Source of the DNA: Mesotoga sp. BH458_6_3_2_1
Lineage (GTDB): Bacteria > Thermotogota > Thermotogae > Petrotogales > Kosmotogaceae
NCBI RefSeq assembly: GCF_003664995.1
Contig: NZ_JFHL01000008.1
Coordinates: 1-47,954, forward strand
Reading direction: 5' to 3'
DNA: 47,954 nucleotides
A program made the position numbers and the translations under genes. Positions within the stretch are counted from its first letter, which is position 1, and every line of letters starts with the position of its first letter. The notes beneath the pieces were generated by a model that searched no databases, was not told the origin of the DNA, and worked only from the letters and a program-made list of their open reading frames with translations. This document shows positions 1-7,362 of the stretch, piece after piece.

Positions 1-1
1 A

Positions 2-247
2 TTTCCGGGAATGCAGGTTGTATCAGCTTTGATACTATTCAATGGTCCAATGGACTGGACATCTGCCCAGAGTACCTCTTTGATCATTCAAGGCCTATAG
101 CAGCACTTGGCTGAGAAAACAGGATATGAATTGAAGAAACATGATAAACGCTCTTCGAAAGAGCGGGAAAGCGATTCTTTTTCTTACTTTCAGGAGCGTA
201 ATCAGAAGTCGACTATTAAGAAGATGGTGTTCCTTTTATCGGATTGA
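2..247 (+). pseudogene. Coding-like remnant at left edge
   Basis: Reading frame 2 is open from the window edge to a TGA at 245-247 except for one TAG at 98-100. Frame 1 is also open from the edge to a TGA at 112-114. Both translations look protein-like (for example GYELKKHDKRSSKERE in frame 2), but I recognise no family. It may be the decayed 3' end of a gene that starts outside the window, or two short ends in different frames. Function unknown. Confidence 0.2.
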
Positions 248-264
248 AGCATCAACAATCTGTC

Positions 265-531
265 TCAAAGATTCTTGTATACATTTCTGCGATGTCCGAC
301 ATGCAGAATAGTAACTGACTTATCTTGCTAACAAATCTCATAGATAATCCGATAGTCACCAGCTCTTATCCGCCATCCCTCTCTTCCGGTCAACTTACTT
401 GAACCTCTTGGACGTGGATTCGATGCTAGCAACAATATCCTTTGCTTGATTCTGCTATAGTTTGGCTCTCGAAGAGACTGAAGCTCTTATGCAGCTTTGC
501 TAAGAATAAGAAGTTTGTATGAGTCAGACAT
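265..531 (-). pseudogene. RelE/ParE-type toxin, inactivated by two stops
   Basis: Translating the minus strand from an ATG at 531-529 gives an 89-codon RelE/ParE-like protein. It begins MSDSYKLLILSKAA and contains the family-typical stretch GWRIRAGDYRIIYEI near the middle and VTILHVGHRRNVYKNL at the end. It is broken by an in-frame TAA (487-489) and a TAG (328-330). The start overlaps the 3' end of the upstream Phd-type antitoxin gene, the normal antitoxin-toxin arrangement. The reading frame is otherwise preserved, so the two nonsense mutations look recent. In an intact member this would be a ribosome-dependent mRNA endonuclease or gyrase inhibitor held in check by its antitoxin; here it should be dead. 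Confidence 0.8.
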
Positions 532-721
532 CTTTGCGCTTGGATTTTTCTAAAGCTTCTTCAAACGGAAGAATCTCGTCGGCTGACTTCTTAGCTTTGT
601 CGTATGCTCGAATCTCTTCCAATTCTTCCAACTCATCAAGAATCTTCTTATATGTAGAGATACTAAGAATCACGCTAACAGGTTTTCCATCTTCATTAAC
701 AATCATGCGGGGTTCTTTCAT
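524..721 (-). CDS. Phd/YefM-type antitoxin (orphan)
   Basis: A 65-aa protein beginning MKEPRMIVNEDGKPVSVILS, followed by the STYKKILDELEELEE helix typical of Phd/YefM antitoxins. The N-terminal half forms the DNA-binding fold, and the acidic C-terminal tail normally wraps the toxin. The ATG follows a GAGGTGAT ribosome site (about 728-735 on the minus strand), a leader also seen before the GIY-YIG and mntA genes here. The downstream toxin frame overlaps its end but carries two stop codons, so the antitoxin is left without a working partner. It may persist as an autorepressor or as an anti-addiction antitoxin against the related Phd/RelE pair near 42.5 kb; that last point is inference. Confidence 0.8.
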   Translation of the reverse strand: MKEPRMIVNEDGKPVSVILSISTYKKILDELEELEEIRAYDKAKKSADEILPFEEALEKSKRKDV

Positions 722-734
722 TAAATCACCTCAT

Positions 735-1440
735 CTGGAATTGTAGCATTTCGAAGAGCGGTTCTCCGTTTCGACGCTGTACGTACAGCTTTTTTGCTAA
801 GAACTATGAGAATAGGAGAGAGGAAGAGACTGGAGGGAAGCAAACTCTTTTCTCGGAGGATGGCGGACCGTTGACGGACAACGTTGTCTTTACAGCGATC
901 AGCGGGTTTTGCTTCTATGCGTATAGCGGTTTCCGAATGTGAGATCCCGTACAGGATCCCTGAACAGGAACGCTTCAGGGCAGGCTTTACGGGATGACAA
1001 TGTCAGACGATTATGGGATTCTTTTGTAGGGGCGAACGGCTGTTCGCCCGTGAGTGGATTTCAGGGCAGGCTAAAGGGATGACAGAAGAGGCGCTCATCA
1101 GAGAAGATCCTAGGGGATGACAGTAACGCACGATTGCGTAAAACGGGACAGACCATAGCAAAAGTCGCAATGCGCCGAAGATCATCGGCGGACGCAAGGC
1201 CGGCAAGTTCATCCCGGGACGCAGGGCTGGCAAAGATCATGCCAGGACGCAAGGCCCGCTTCGCGGGGAAGAGCCGCTTGGATAAAAAACACTGAAGGCT
1301 GTACGCTGGAAAAAGGAGAATATGGCTAATTAGAGCGGGTTTTAAACAGAAGACCGCGTTAGGAAGACCGGGTTGATAGAAGCGGGTTATGGTAACCGGG
1401 TTTTGAAGAACAATATGCAAAAAGGGGACTCAATTTCTCC
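735..1440. repeat. Intergenic repeat island 1
   Basis: No credible gene lies between the antitoxin and the AbiE operon. The stretch is a mosaic of repeats found elsewhere in the window. A block at about 857-960 recurs almost unchanged at 9859-9970. The 'gagatcccgt...acgggatgacaa' block starts at 941, a perfect 8-bp stem palindrome (GGGCGAACGGCTGTTCGCCC) lies at 1030-1049, a hairpin array at 1173-1267, and irregular CGGGTT units at about 1327-1405. Open frames here are repeat-derived and reappear in other islands, so I do not call them genes. Confidence 0.85.
1173..1267. repeat. Array of four variable-stem hairpins
   Basis: Four successive short inverted repeats: CGCCG/CGGCG (1173-1190), CCGG/CCGG (1200-1217), CTGGCA/TGCCAG (1227-1245) and CCCGC/GCGGG (1255-1267). 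They are joined by near-constant linkers of the form GACGCAAGG, giving a period of about 27 nt. Loops are AAGATCAT-like in the first three and TTC in the last. Stems change sequence but keep pairing. Similar arrays occur at 9676-9741 and 47050-47158. Confidence 0.8.
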
Positions 1441-1540
1441 TACTCAGGATTCCGGACTGTCCTTCTTTTTCGTTTTTTGACTCGAAGTGTACAGGTTAAA
1501 CTGTAATTGCATTGTAGTTCCTATTCGATGGGACTGATGC

Positions 1541-1569
1541 TTGCTTTGTTGTCACAAATACTATATACT
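1541..1569 (+). promoter_or_regulatory. Promoter of abiE operon
   Basis: A -35-like TTGCTT (1541-1546) and a -10-like TATACT (1564-1569) are separated by exactly 17 nt, about 25 nt upstream of the abiEi ATG. The -10 lies between the two arms of the operator palindrome, so repressor binding would block polymerase. Confidence 0.65.
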
Positions 1570-1580
1570 CTTTGTGACAA
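1549..1580. promoter_or_regulatory. Operator: perfect 10-bp inverted repeat
   Basis: TTGTCACAAA (1549-1558) and its exact reverse complement TTTGTGACAA (1571-1580) flank a 12-nt spacer containing the -10 box. AbiEi antitoxins are known to repress their own operons by binding inverted repeats at the promoter, so this is the probable autoregulatory site. The pairing is visible in the sequence; binding is inferred. Confidence 0.75.
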
Positions 1581-1594
1581 GAGGAGTGAACCTT

Positions 1595-2230
1595 ATGAAA
1601 GAAATAAGCACCAGGGAGAAAATAACGAATTATATAAAGAGGAATCCAAAATCAAGGATTTACTCTATCTCTGACTTTTCAAGATTTGGTACTTATGATA
1701 GTGTTCGAAAAGCTCTATCACGGCTGGAAATCGAGGGGAGGTTAATTCGTGTTTCGAGGGGCTTCTATAAATCCCAGGAATTCAACATACTTGTAAATGA
1801 GGAAGTCGCTTCAGATCCTGATCAGTTTGCTAGAGCCTATGCAGAGTCCTACGGCTGGAAAATCGCTCCGCACAAGGAAACAGCTTTGAATATGTTGGGT
1901 TTGTCAACTCAGGTACCAAATGTCTTTCAGTACGTAAGTGATGGCCCATATAGAACTGTATCTCTCAATGACGGACGGAAAATAGAGTTCAGACATAGAA
2001 CTATTCGCGAAATAAGCAAACTTAGCTATAAGGAAGCGGCCCTCCTTGAAGCACTCAAGACTCTGGGGAAGGAGCGGATTTCTCCTGATGTCAGGAGTAG
2101 GATCCTTCGAAGATTCAGTAAGAAGGAACTAGAAGCTTTGAGAAAGCGAGTTCAGAAGAGCAGGAAATGGATTTATGAGGAAATCTGCAGATTGATTGAA
2201 AGGAGCGAGAACAGTGTATCGCATCGCTAA
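1595..2230 (+). CDS. abiEi: AbiEi-type antitoxin / autorepressor
   Basis: A 211-aa protein that begins at the ATG at 1595, preceded by GAGGAG at 1581-1586; the longer open frame from TTG 1541 would start inside the promoter. Residues 5-70 look like a winged helix-turn-helix (KALSRLEIEGRLIRVSRGFY). The rest resembles the C-terminal domain of AbiEi family antitoxins (type IV TA). Known family members repress their promoter and neutralise the AbiEii nucleotidyltransferase without forming a stable complex. The next gene starts inside this one, so the two should be translationally coupled. A perfect inverted repeat sits at the promoter. Family assignment rests on domain look and the AbiEii partner. 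Confidence 0.75.
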   Translation: MKEISTREKITNYIKRNPKSRIYSISDFSRFGTYDSVRKALSRLEIEGRLIRVSRGFYKSQEFNILVNEEVASDPDQFARAYAESYGWKIAPHKETALNMLGLSTQVPNVFQYVSDGPYRTVSLNDGRKIEFRHRTIREISKLSYKEAALLEALKTLGKERISPDVRSRILRRFSKKELEALRKRVQKSRKWIYEEICRLIERSENSVSHR

Positions 2231-3206
2231 CGAAACTAGCTCAAACCTGAGAGCCATTTTCGGAAATACTGCAACTAGAAGAGGTATCAGTCCGGCAATT
2301 ATAGAGAAGGACTTTTGGGTATGTTTCCTGCTTGAGGTTCTCTTTCATCACAGCAAGTATTCAAAGCATTATGCCTTTAAAGGTGGAACGTCTCTTTCAA
2401 AGGTATATAAAGCAATAGAACGTTTTTCTGAAGATATAGATCTGATAGTTGATTGGAGGCTTCTAGGATATTCGTTAACACAACCATGGGAATCAAGATC
2501 TAGAACTAAGCAAGAGAGTTTTAATCAGGAGGCAGCTTTGAGAACTGAACGGTTCGTCGCTACCGAGTTTGTTCCGAGTCTAGAAGAATCATTGAGTTCG
2601 TTCATTAAAGATTTCGATTTGCATGTCGATCCGGATGATTCTCAGACCGTTCTCTTTAGATATCCACAGATATTCGCTGACCAGAGCCTACTGCAAGAAA
2701 TTAGATTGGAGATCGGACCCTTGGCGGCGTGGTCTCCATCTGGCGATAAACCCATTACTCCATATGCCGCCGAGGAGTTCCCTAAAGCTTTTCGCATGCC
2801 GAGTACTCTTGTAAGAACAGTAGAAGCAAAACGTACATTTTGGGAAAAGGCAACTATCCTCCACCGTGAAGCCAACAGGAAGAATGGAAGGTTACCGCTT
2901 AGGTATTCCAGGCACTACTATGATCTTCATATGTTGTGCAACACCTCAATAAAACGCGAAGCACTTGAGGACATCGAATTGCTTTATAAGGTTGTGGCAT
3001 TCAAGGACAAGTTCTTTCATTGTGCATGGGCAAAATACGAAGAAGCACTCCCCGCAACGTTGCGCCTAGTACCGCCCAACAATGTACTAAAGAAACTGGA
3101 AGAAGACTTTGAAAAAATGAAGCCAATGATATTTGGTTCGGTCCCTTCTTTTGAACAAATACTTGCCACTCTTCGCGAATTTGAGCAAGAAATGAGAACT
3201 CGTTAA
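2214..3206 (+). CDS. abiEii: AbiEii-type nucleotidyltransferase toxin
   Basis: A 330-aa AbiEii/AbiGii family protein. The likely start is GTG 2214, 8 nt after AGGAG (2201-2205) and overlapping abiEi by 17 nt; an alternative TTG at 2196 has no ribosome site. The DNA-polymerase-beta-type nucleotidyltransferase motifs are intact: FKGGTSLSK (GGTS around residues 57-60) followed by RFSEDIDL with metal-binding D74 and D76. Known relatives modify tRNA or other targets with nucleotides and cause growth arrest or phage abortive infection. The gene ends just before a repeat island whose first element is a terminator-like hairpin. Toxin activity is inferred from the family. Confidence 0.85.
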   Translation: MYRIANETSSNLRAIFGNTATRRGISPAIIEKDFWVCFLLEVLFHHSKYSKHYAFKGGTSLSKVYKAIERFSEDIDLIVDWRLLGYSLTQPWESRSRTKQESFNQEAALRTERFVATEFVPSLEESLSSFIKDFDLHVDPDDSQTVLFRYPQIFADQSLLQEIRLEIGPLAAWSPSGDKPITPYAAEEFPKAFRMPSTLVRTVEAKRTFWEKATILHREANRKNGRLPLRYSRHYYDLHMLCNTSIKREALEDIELLYKVVAFKDKFFHCAWAKYEEALPATLRLVPPNNVLKKLEEDFEKMKPMIFGSVPSFEQILATLREFEQEMRTR

Positions 3207-3207
3207 G

Positions 3208-3660
3208 AGCTGTCCTTGTTTCGACCAATAGCGTGGATCCGTCCTCGACAAATAGGGGCTCTATTATTGAATAGACGGGGACAGACGTCAGGAGCTCGTC
3301 AGTCCCCTATTTGTGTTTGAAGACGCTAATCGCTAGAAAAGCAAGACAACAAGAAGAACAAGATCCCGTACAGGATCATTACGGGATGACAATGTCAGAC
3401 GATTATGGGATTCTTTTGTAGGGGCGAACGGCTGTTCGTCCGTGAGTGGATTTCAGTGCAGGCTAAAGGGATGACAGAAGAGGCGCTCATCAGAGAAGAC
3501 CCTAGGGGATGGCACCCTTCACGTCATCCTGACAACGCTCCAGGTCAGGATCCCTGCCCCTCGCGAAAAAGGGACAGACGTGAAGAGAATCGTCAGTCCC
3601 TATTTTCGCTTAAAGCGTACAGAGGTTCTAATGGACCCGGTAAGTTTCTACTTTCGAAAG
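3208..3660. repeat. Intergenic repeat island 2
   Basis: Mosaic of repeats downstream of abiEii: the terminator-like hairpin at 3277-3307, the 'agatcccgt...acgggatgacaa' block from 3361, a palindrome copy with one change (GGGCGAAC...GTTCGTCC, 3422-3441), the TCCTGAC/GTCAGGA hairpin near 3526-3550, and a second GGGACAGACG/CGTCAGTCCC hairpin (3571-3600). A frame that is open here is repeat-derived. Confidence 0.85.
3277..3318 (+). terminator. Terminator-like hairpin after abiE
   Basis: GGGGAC, an A:A mismatch and GACG pair with CGTC, A and GTCCCC across a 9-nt loop (3277-3307), followed by TATTTGTGTTT. This matches an intrinsic terminator for the abiE operon. Shorter versions recur in the islands at 3571, 6963, 40787, 41041 and, degraded, at 35267 and 42264. 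Confidence 0.6.
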
Positions 3661-3904
3661 TTACTTAGAATCAAGTAAGGATCACAGAGTGCTTATGATA
3701 CTTCAGCAATGGTGATGAATGAAAGAGTAATTTGACCCGTTAAGCATTGTATGACGAAATTTCTTCAAGGGTCACGCTCTTTTTGAAAACTCAAAAACGA
3801 ACATTGACAATACTTAGAGCGTTACTTTGCTGCTGGAAGAGACTGACGTTGCGAAAGTATAGTCCGGCTCCTAAAGGAATAGCAGACATGATTTTCAAGT
3901 ATAG
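3661..3904. other. Non-coding spacer, no recognised content
   Basis: AT-richer than the neighbouring island, without long open frames or clear repeats. It leads into the promoter of the nucleotidyltransferase gene. Confidence 0.6.
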
Positions 3905-3946
3905 TAGTATATGATGTACTAACGTGTGGTATGTGATATACTAAGG
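3905..3946 (+). promoter_or_regulatory. Tandem operator pair over promoter
   Basis: Two 20-nt direct repeats (3905-3924 and 3927-3946, 16 of 20 identical), spaced 22 bp apart, about two helical turns. Each is itself a near-palindrome: TAGTAT-N5-GTACTA at 3905-3921 and TGGTAT-N5-ATACTA at 3927-3943. Candidate -10 boxes lie inside both: TATGAT (3910-3915) and TATACT (3937-3942, with an upstream TG as in an extended -10). This fits an autorepressed TA-type promoter. Confidence 0.65.
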
Positions 3947-3948
3947 TT

Positions 3949-4542
3949 ATGAAGATGAATATGAGTTTTTCAGATATTGAAGTTGCTTTGAAGGCTTTGA
4001 ATTCTCAGTTAAAGAGAATTGGAAAGAAAGTCGGCCTGGTTGTTTGTGGCGGTACCGCATTGAACGCTCTTGGTTTAGTCCAGAGGACAACTGCTGATAT
4101 AGATGTAGTTGGTTTCGCAGAGGAAGTCGAGGATCAGATCGTTGTCAGCAGGGCCGAATTCCCGGATTGGCTTCTAGATTCTGCCGGAAAAGTGGCCAGG
4201 GATATGGGCCTTCCCAAAGACTGGATAAACAACGGGCCGACATCATTAGTTGAACTCGGTTTACCTGAAGGATTTTCAGAGCGACTAACCAAGGTTCAAA
4301 TTGGGAGCTCTCTTTCTGTTTATTATATTTCGCGAACAGATCAGATTTACTTTAAGTTGTACGCTTCAGCTGACCGCGGCGGGTATCACGTAGATGATCT
4401 GATGAAGTTAGAACCAACGGAGAAAGAGATTGTAGAGGCAGCGAAATGGACAATGAGTCATGATGTCTCGTTGACTTTTAGAGGAATCATGATTGATCTT
4501 TTGCGGAGGCTTGGTTTTGATGATGCATCCAAAGAGCTTTAA
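3949..4542 (+). CDS. DUF6036-like nucleotidyltransferase, candidate toxin
   Basis: Up to 197 aa. Residues 28-54 carry the minimal nucleotidyltransferase signature: VVCGGTALNALGL, then ADIDVVGF with metal ligands D50 and D52. It resembles DUF6036-type, AbiEii-related nucleotidyltransferases. The start is uncertain: ATG 3949, 3955 or 3961 are all in frame, and AAGG at 3943-3946 best fits 3955. If TATACT at 3937 is the -10, the transcript would be nearly leaderless. The downstream gene overlaps by 23 nt and encodes a winged-helix-like protein, giving a toxin-first order unlike AbiE. A tandem operator lies directly upstream. The TA role is inferred from the fold, size, coupling and operator; the family fold is well supported. 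Confidence 0.7.
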   Translation: MKMNMSFSDIEVALKALNSQLKRIGKKVGLVVCGGTALNALGLVQRTTADIDVVGFAEEVEDQIVVSRAEFPDWLLDSAGKVARDMGLPKDWINNGPTSLVELGLPEGFSERLTKVQIGSSLSVYYISRTDQIYFKLYASADRGGYHVDDLMKLEPTEKEIVEAAKWTMSHDVSLTFRGIMIDLLRRLGFDDASKEL

Positions 4543-5377
4543 GAGATTGATTGTAGATAATGCCGTTGGGATGCTGTGGAACCAGTGGGTAAATCTTGGT
4601 GCATGGTCGAGAGCTGAGCAAAGGGTGACCTCTTTTAGTGATCCGGAGTGCGCTATTGCCTTTTCGAGTTATTTCTGTAAATACGAAAAGCGTCTAGAAA
4701 AGATCTCTCTGGACTGGAGCAAAGTGAACCTCCAATACATTAATCATTCTCGCTTGAAAAGACTTTGGAAGACTGTGACCGATCATATTGAACTACGCGA
4801 TAATTTTCACGAAATCCAAGCTGCCACTACTTCCAGCAAGTATATCACTGAGCCTAATGCAAAAGACATGGCGAACTTGCTTGTTAGACTGAGACTGCTC
4901 TTTGGATCTACTACCAGAGCAGACGTGATATTCCATTTGCTGACCAAGGGAAGCGCAAATTCGAATCAAATAGCAACCTATCGCTTTCTCAATCAGAAGG
5001 CGGTACTTCTGGAACTAGAGAAGCTGGCTAAGGCCGGTGTTTTGGTAGAGAGAAGATCATCGCGGGAGAGACTCTTTTCCGCTCAAAGACAGTTCGCCAA
5101 GTTTTTTGAATTCGAAATTCAGCCGATTAGTTCTCCATGGTTTCTTCTTGCTTCGCTACTGATGTTAGAAGGATGTCTCACAGATGAGCTCATTGATGAT
5201 GAATATCTAGTCTTTTCAGCATTCATGGATATTAAAAGAAAACTTTCTGACTATCTTCAGAAGGCTGGCGAATGCAACTTAAGTCTCTCAGGATCAACAG
5301 CAGACGAGTTTTATGAGAATGTTGCTGAGTACTACACATGTCTTTGTCCGGTCTGTGAGAGTATTAACGCCCGCTAA
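4520..5377 (+). CDS. Winged-helix-like partner, candidate antitoxin
   Basis: A 285-aa protein I cannot place in a named family. ATG 4520 is preceded by GGAGG at 4505-4509 and overlaps the nucleotidyltransferase gene by 23 nt, so translation is probably coupled. Residues about 120-190 resemble a winged helix: FHLLTKGSANSNQIATYRFL, then a recognition-like helix and LAKAGVLVERRSSRERLF, as in ArsR- or AbiEi-type regulators. The N-terminal 110 residues are helical and tryptophan-rich. A C-terminal segment has several cysteines (CLCPVCESINAR). By context it should repress the tandem operator at 3905-3943 and possibly neutralise the upstream enzyme. Nothing in the sequence proves the antitoxin role. 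Confidence 0.6.
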   Translation: MMHPKSFKRLIVDNAVGMLWNQWVNLGAWSRAEQRVTSFSDPECAIAFSSYFCKYEKRLEKISLDWSKVNLQYINHSRLKRLWKTVTDHIELRDNFHEIQAATTSSKYITEPNAKDMANLLVRLRLLFGSTTRADVIFHLLTKGSANSNQIATYRFLNQKAVLLELEKLAKAGVLVERRSSRERLFSAQRQFAKFFEFEIQPISSPWFLLASLLMLEGCLTDELIDDEYLVFSAFMDIKRKLSDYLQKAGECNLSLSGSTADEFYENVAEYYTCLCPVCESINAR

Positions 5378-5379
5378 TA

Positions 5380-5668
5380 TACTCAGATGGAGCAGGTGTC
5401 AATTTTTGTGAATATCACCGAATGTGAGGCAGCTTCGCAGGAAGCCTCTCAGGTCAACCGTCAACGGTTCTCCGTCCTCCGACAAGAGTTGCAAGCAAGA
5501 CGCAAGGCGCCGAAGATCATCGGCGATCAATTAAGAAGTGATGCTGCTCCGCAGGAAGTGAGGCCCGGAAGACCATCCGGGGAAGTGATGCCGACTTCGT
5601 CGGGAAGTGATGCTGGCGCTTTCGCGCCAGGAGGCAAACAACAAAACAAAATGACTGCATGAAAGTAC
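5380..5668. repeat. Repeat island 3 with five-hairpin array
   Basis: Starts with the TCAACCGTCAACGGTTCTCC segment shared by several islands (5453 onward). Five hairpins at 5508-5630 follow: CGCCG/CGGCG, CTGC/GCAG (5544-5554), CCCGG/CCGGG (5564-5581), CCGAC/GTCGG (5591-5603) and CTGGCGC/GCGCCAG (5613-5630). From the second on, the linker is GAAGTGATG-like rather than GACGCAAGG. The open frame across it is repeat-derived. Confidence 0.8.
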
Positions 5669-5697
5669 TTGAATGGTGAGTTTTCAGATGATATATT
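5669..5697 (+). promoter_or_regulatory. Promoter of four-helix-bundle gene
   Basis: TTGAAT (5669-5674), a 17-nt spacer and TATATT (5692-5697), about 30 nt upstream of the ATG at 5728. Confidence 0.55.
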
Positions 5698-5727
5698 ATC
5701 CTCAGTTCATTTTGAGGAGGATAGATC

Positions 5728-6084
5728 ATGGAGATCGAAAGGCTTAATATCTGGAAGCTGGGTGTTGAGCTTGCAAAGGATGTTTATGTTCTCACAGAGA
5801 AATTCCCTAAGAAAGAGCTCTATAGTCTAACCGACCAAATAAGAAGAGCTGCGGTTTCTGTACCCTCTAATATCGCAGAAGGGAAAGGTCGTTCATCTGC
5901 AAAGGACTTCATTAACTTCCTGAGTGTTGCCAGAGGGTCACTCTATGAATTAATAACCCAGCTCTATATTGCGAGGGAGATTGGATACCTGACTCAAGAA
6001 GATTTCTCAACTCTTCAAAAGAGAATCGAGGATCTTTCGCATAAGATAGTTGCTATGACGAAGTACCTTAGGAATAACAAGTGA
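5728..6084 (+). CDS. Four-helix-bundle protein (23S rRNA IVP / S23 family)
   Basis: A 118-aa protein that matches the four-helix-bundle family first seen in 23S rRNA intervening sequences: LNIWKLGVELAKDVYVLTEK, the conserved RRAAVSVPSNIAEGKGRSS core (about residues 40-58), then ARGSLYELITQLYIA. ATG 5728 follows GAGGAGG. The bacterial variability determinant Avd of diversity-generating retroelements has the same fold, but no reverse transcriptase is nearby. Here the gene stands alone between repeat islands and outside any rRNA. Cellular role is unknown for the free-standing members. A second, different copy lies at 29535-29906 inside the glycan locus. Confidence 0.85.
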   Translation: MEIERLNIWKLGVELAKDVYVLTEKFPKKELYSLTDQIRRAAVSVPSNIAEGKGRSSAKDFINFLSVARGSLYELITQLYIAREIGYLTQEDFSTLQKRIEDLSHKIVAMTKYLRNNK

Positions 6085-6400
6085 GCTCGACTTTGTCGGG
6101 AAGTGAGGCTGCTGCGCAGGAGGCAGAAAAGAGACAGTCTGCTGACGCAGGCCATTTCCGCTATGCGGGAGATGAGATCCCGTGCAGGATCATTACGGGA
6201 TGACAATGTCAGACAATTATGCGATTCTTTTTGTAGGGGCGAACGGCTGTTCGCCCGTGAGTGGATTTCAGTGCAGGCTAAAGGGATGACAGAAGAGGCG
6301 CTCATCAGAATAAGCTTAAGTGATGACATCCCTTCACGTCATCCTGACAATGCTCCTGGTCAGGATCTGGGTCACAATAGCTTCATCTAATTTCTAAACC
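6085..6400. repeat. Repeat island 4
   Basis: Contains a 'gagatcccgt...' block from 6174 and a palindrome copy at 6237-6256, then the TCCTGAC/GTCAGGA hairpin near 6342-6365. The segment 6174-6367 is repeated with few changes at 9945-10139. No gene recognised. Confidence 0.85.
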
Positions 6401-6449
6401 TGAAGTTGTCATTGACTTATGCAGATCAAGATGCTGTATCTTTTTGTAT

Positions 6450-6749
6450 CTAACGATAACTTTCTCTTATGTCTTCCCAAAGGTCTCGAAGGTCTGGATT
6501 TCTTGTCTTAATCAGCCTCAGTTTCCATTCTCTCTTCCAGCTTTTCAGCTGCTTTTCTCTTCTGATAGCCTCTTTGATTGTTTCAAAGTACTCATAGTAG
6601 ACAACGACTACACAATTGTACTTATGAGTGAAGCCTTCTATCATCTTGTTCTTGTGCTCAAAGACCCTTCGAAAGAGATTGTTTGTTACACCAATATAGA
6701 ACACATTTCTGGAAGGATTTGTCATTATGTAAACAAACCCCGAATTCAT
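6450..6749 (-). CDS. GIY-YIG nuclease-like protein (UPF0213 type)
   Basis: A 99-aa protein. The signature is clear: GFVYIMTN (GIY equivalent, residues 4-11), then VFYIGVTNNLFRRVFEHK (YIG at about 18-20, Arg at 27-28), then EAIRREKQLKSWKREWKL, which carries the family Glu and basic helix. Stand-alone UvrC-N-like proteins of this size are common and mostly uncharacterised; a DNA-nicking or repair role is possible. The ATG follows AGGTGATGTA. It sits between two repeat islands, with 69 nt to the next repeat on its 3' side. The family call is firm, the biological role is not. Confidence 0.85.
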   Translation of the reverse strand: MNSGFVYIMTNPSRNVFYIGVTNNLFRRVFEHKNKMIEGFTHKYNCVVVVYYEYFETIKEAIRREKQLKSWKREWKLRLIKTRNPDLRDLWEDIRESYR

Positions 6750-6794
6750 TACATCACCTCATATGAATCAGAAAATGAGTATTATTATGATAGC

Positions 6795-7362
6795 ATTGTG
6801 ATTTGCTCTTGATGAGTGCCTGTGAAGAGAAGGACTAGATCCCGTGCAGGAACATCACGGGATGACAGAAGAAACGTCCATCAGGGCAGGCTTTACGGGA
6901 TGACTCCCTTTCACGTCATCCTGACAACGCTCCTGGTCAGGATCCCTGCCCCTCGCGAAAAAGGGACAGACCATAGGACCCGGTCCGTCCCTATTTTCGC
7001 TTACAGCGGTCAGCGGGTCTTCGTTCTCAGGCGCAGAGCGGTTCTTAGTGCGAGATCCCGTATAGGAGGATTACTGGATGACAGTCCCTTCACAGAGATC
7101 TTATCACTCCGACCTGGCCGACAAGTCCGTCAAATTCTGGACTGCTCCGACAAAAGCGAGAAGAGCCGTTCTGGAAAGAGACGCGAAAAATGGGACATGC
7201 GAAAAAGCGAGAAGAGGAGAGAGGAAGAGAGAGAAGAGAGACGCCTTCTCGTGAGCGTAGCGAATGTCTCTACCATGTTCTTTCTCGATTGGTCTTATCG
7301 GAGAACGGGTCCTCGCTCTTGGACGGCCAACTGAGGACTGCTATTACAGCCTACAGCGGTTT
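6795..7362. repeat. Repeat island 5
   Basis: No gene supported. Contains two 'agatcccgt' blocks (about 6838 and 7053), the TCCTGAC/GTCAGGA hairpin near 6928-6942, the terminator-like hairpin GGGACAGACC...GGTCCGTCCC (6963-6991) followed by TATTTTCGC, and a purine-rich GAGAGAGGAAGAGA stretch at about 7205-7240 that resembles pyrimidine-rich spacers in the wbp genes. The long open frame here is made of repeat sequence. Confidence 0.8.

Noticed and set aside
1173-1267. CRISPR-like array with about 27-nt period
   Set aside because: There is no invariant repeat with unrelated spacers; the units are hairpins with short linkers, the arrays have only 2-5 units, and no cas gene is present.
1061-1420. 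Open frame of about 119 codons on the minus strand
   Set aside because: It consists of island repeats; similar frames recur in other islands (for example near 37.1-37.5 kb) and it lacks a ribosome site.
5387-5662. Plus-strand frame of 91 codons
   Set aside because: Encoded by the hairpin array and linkers; the translation repeats in other islands.
5728-6084. Avd of a diversity-generating retroelement
   Set aside because: The fold matches but there is no reverse transcriptase, template repeat or variable-repeat gene in the window.
6815-7334. Plus-strand frame of 172 codons
   Set aside because: Built from repeat blocks, low-complexity Arg/Glu/Ser composition, no family resemblance.
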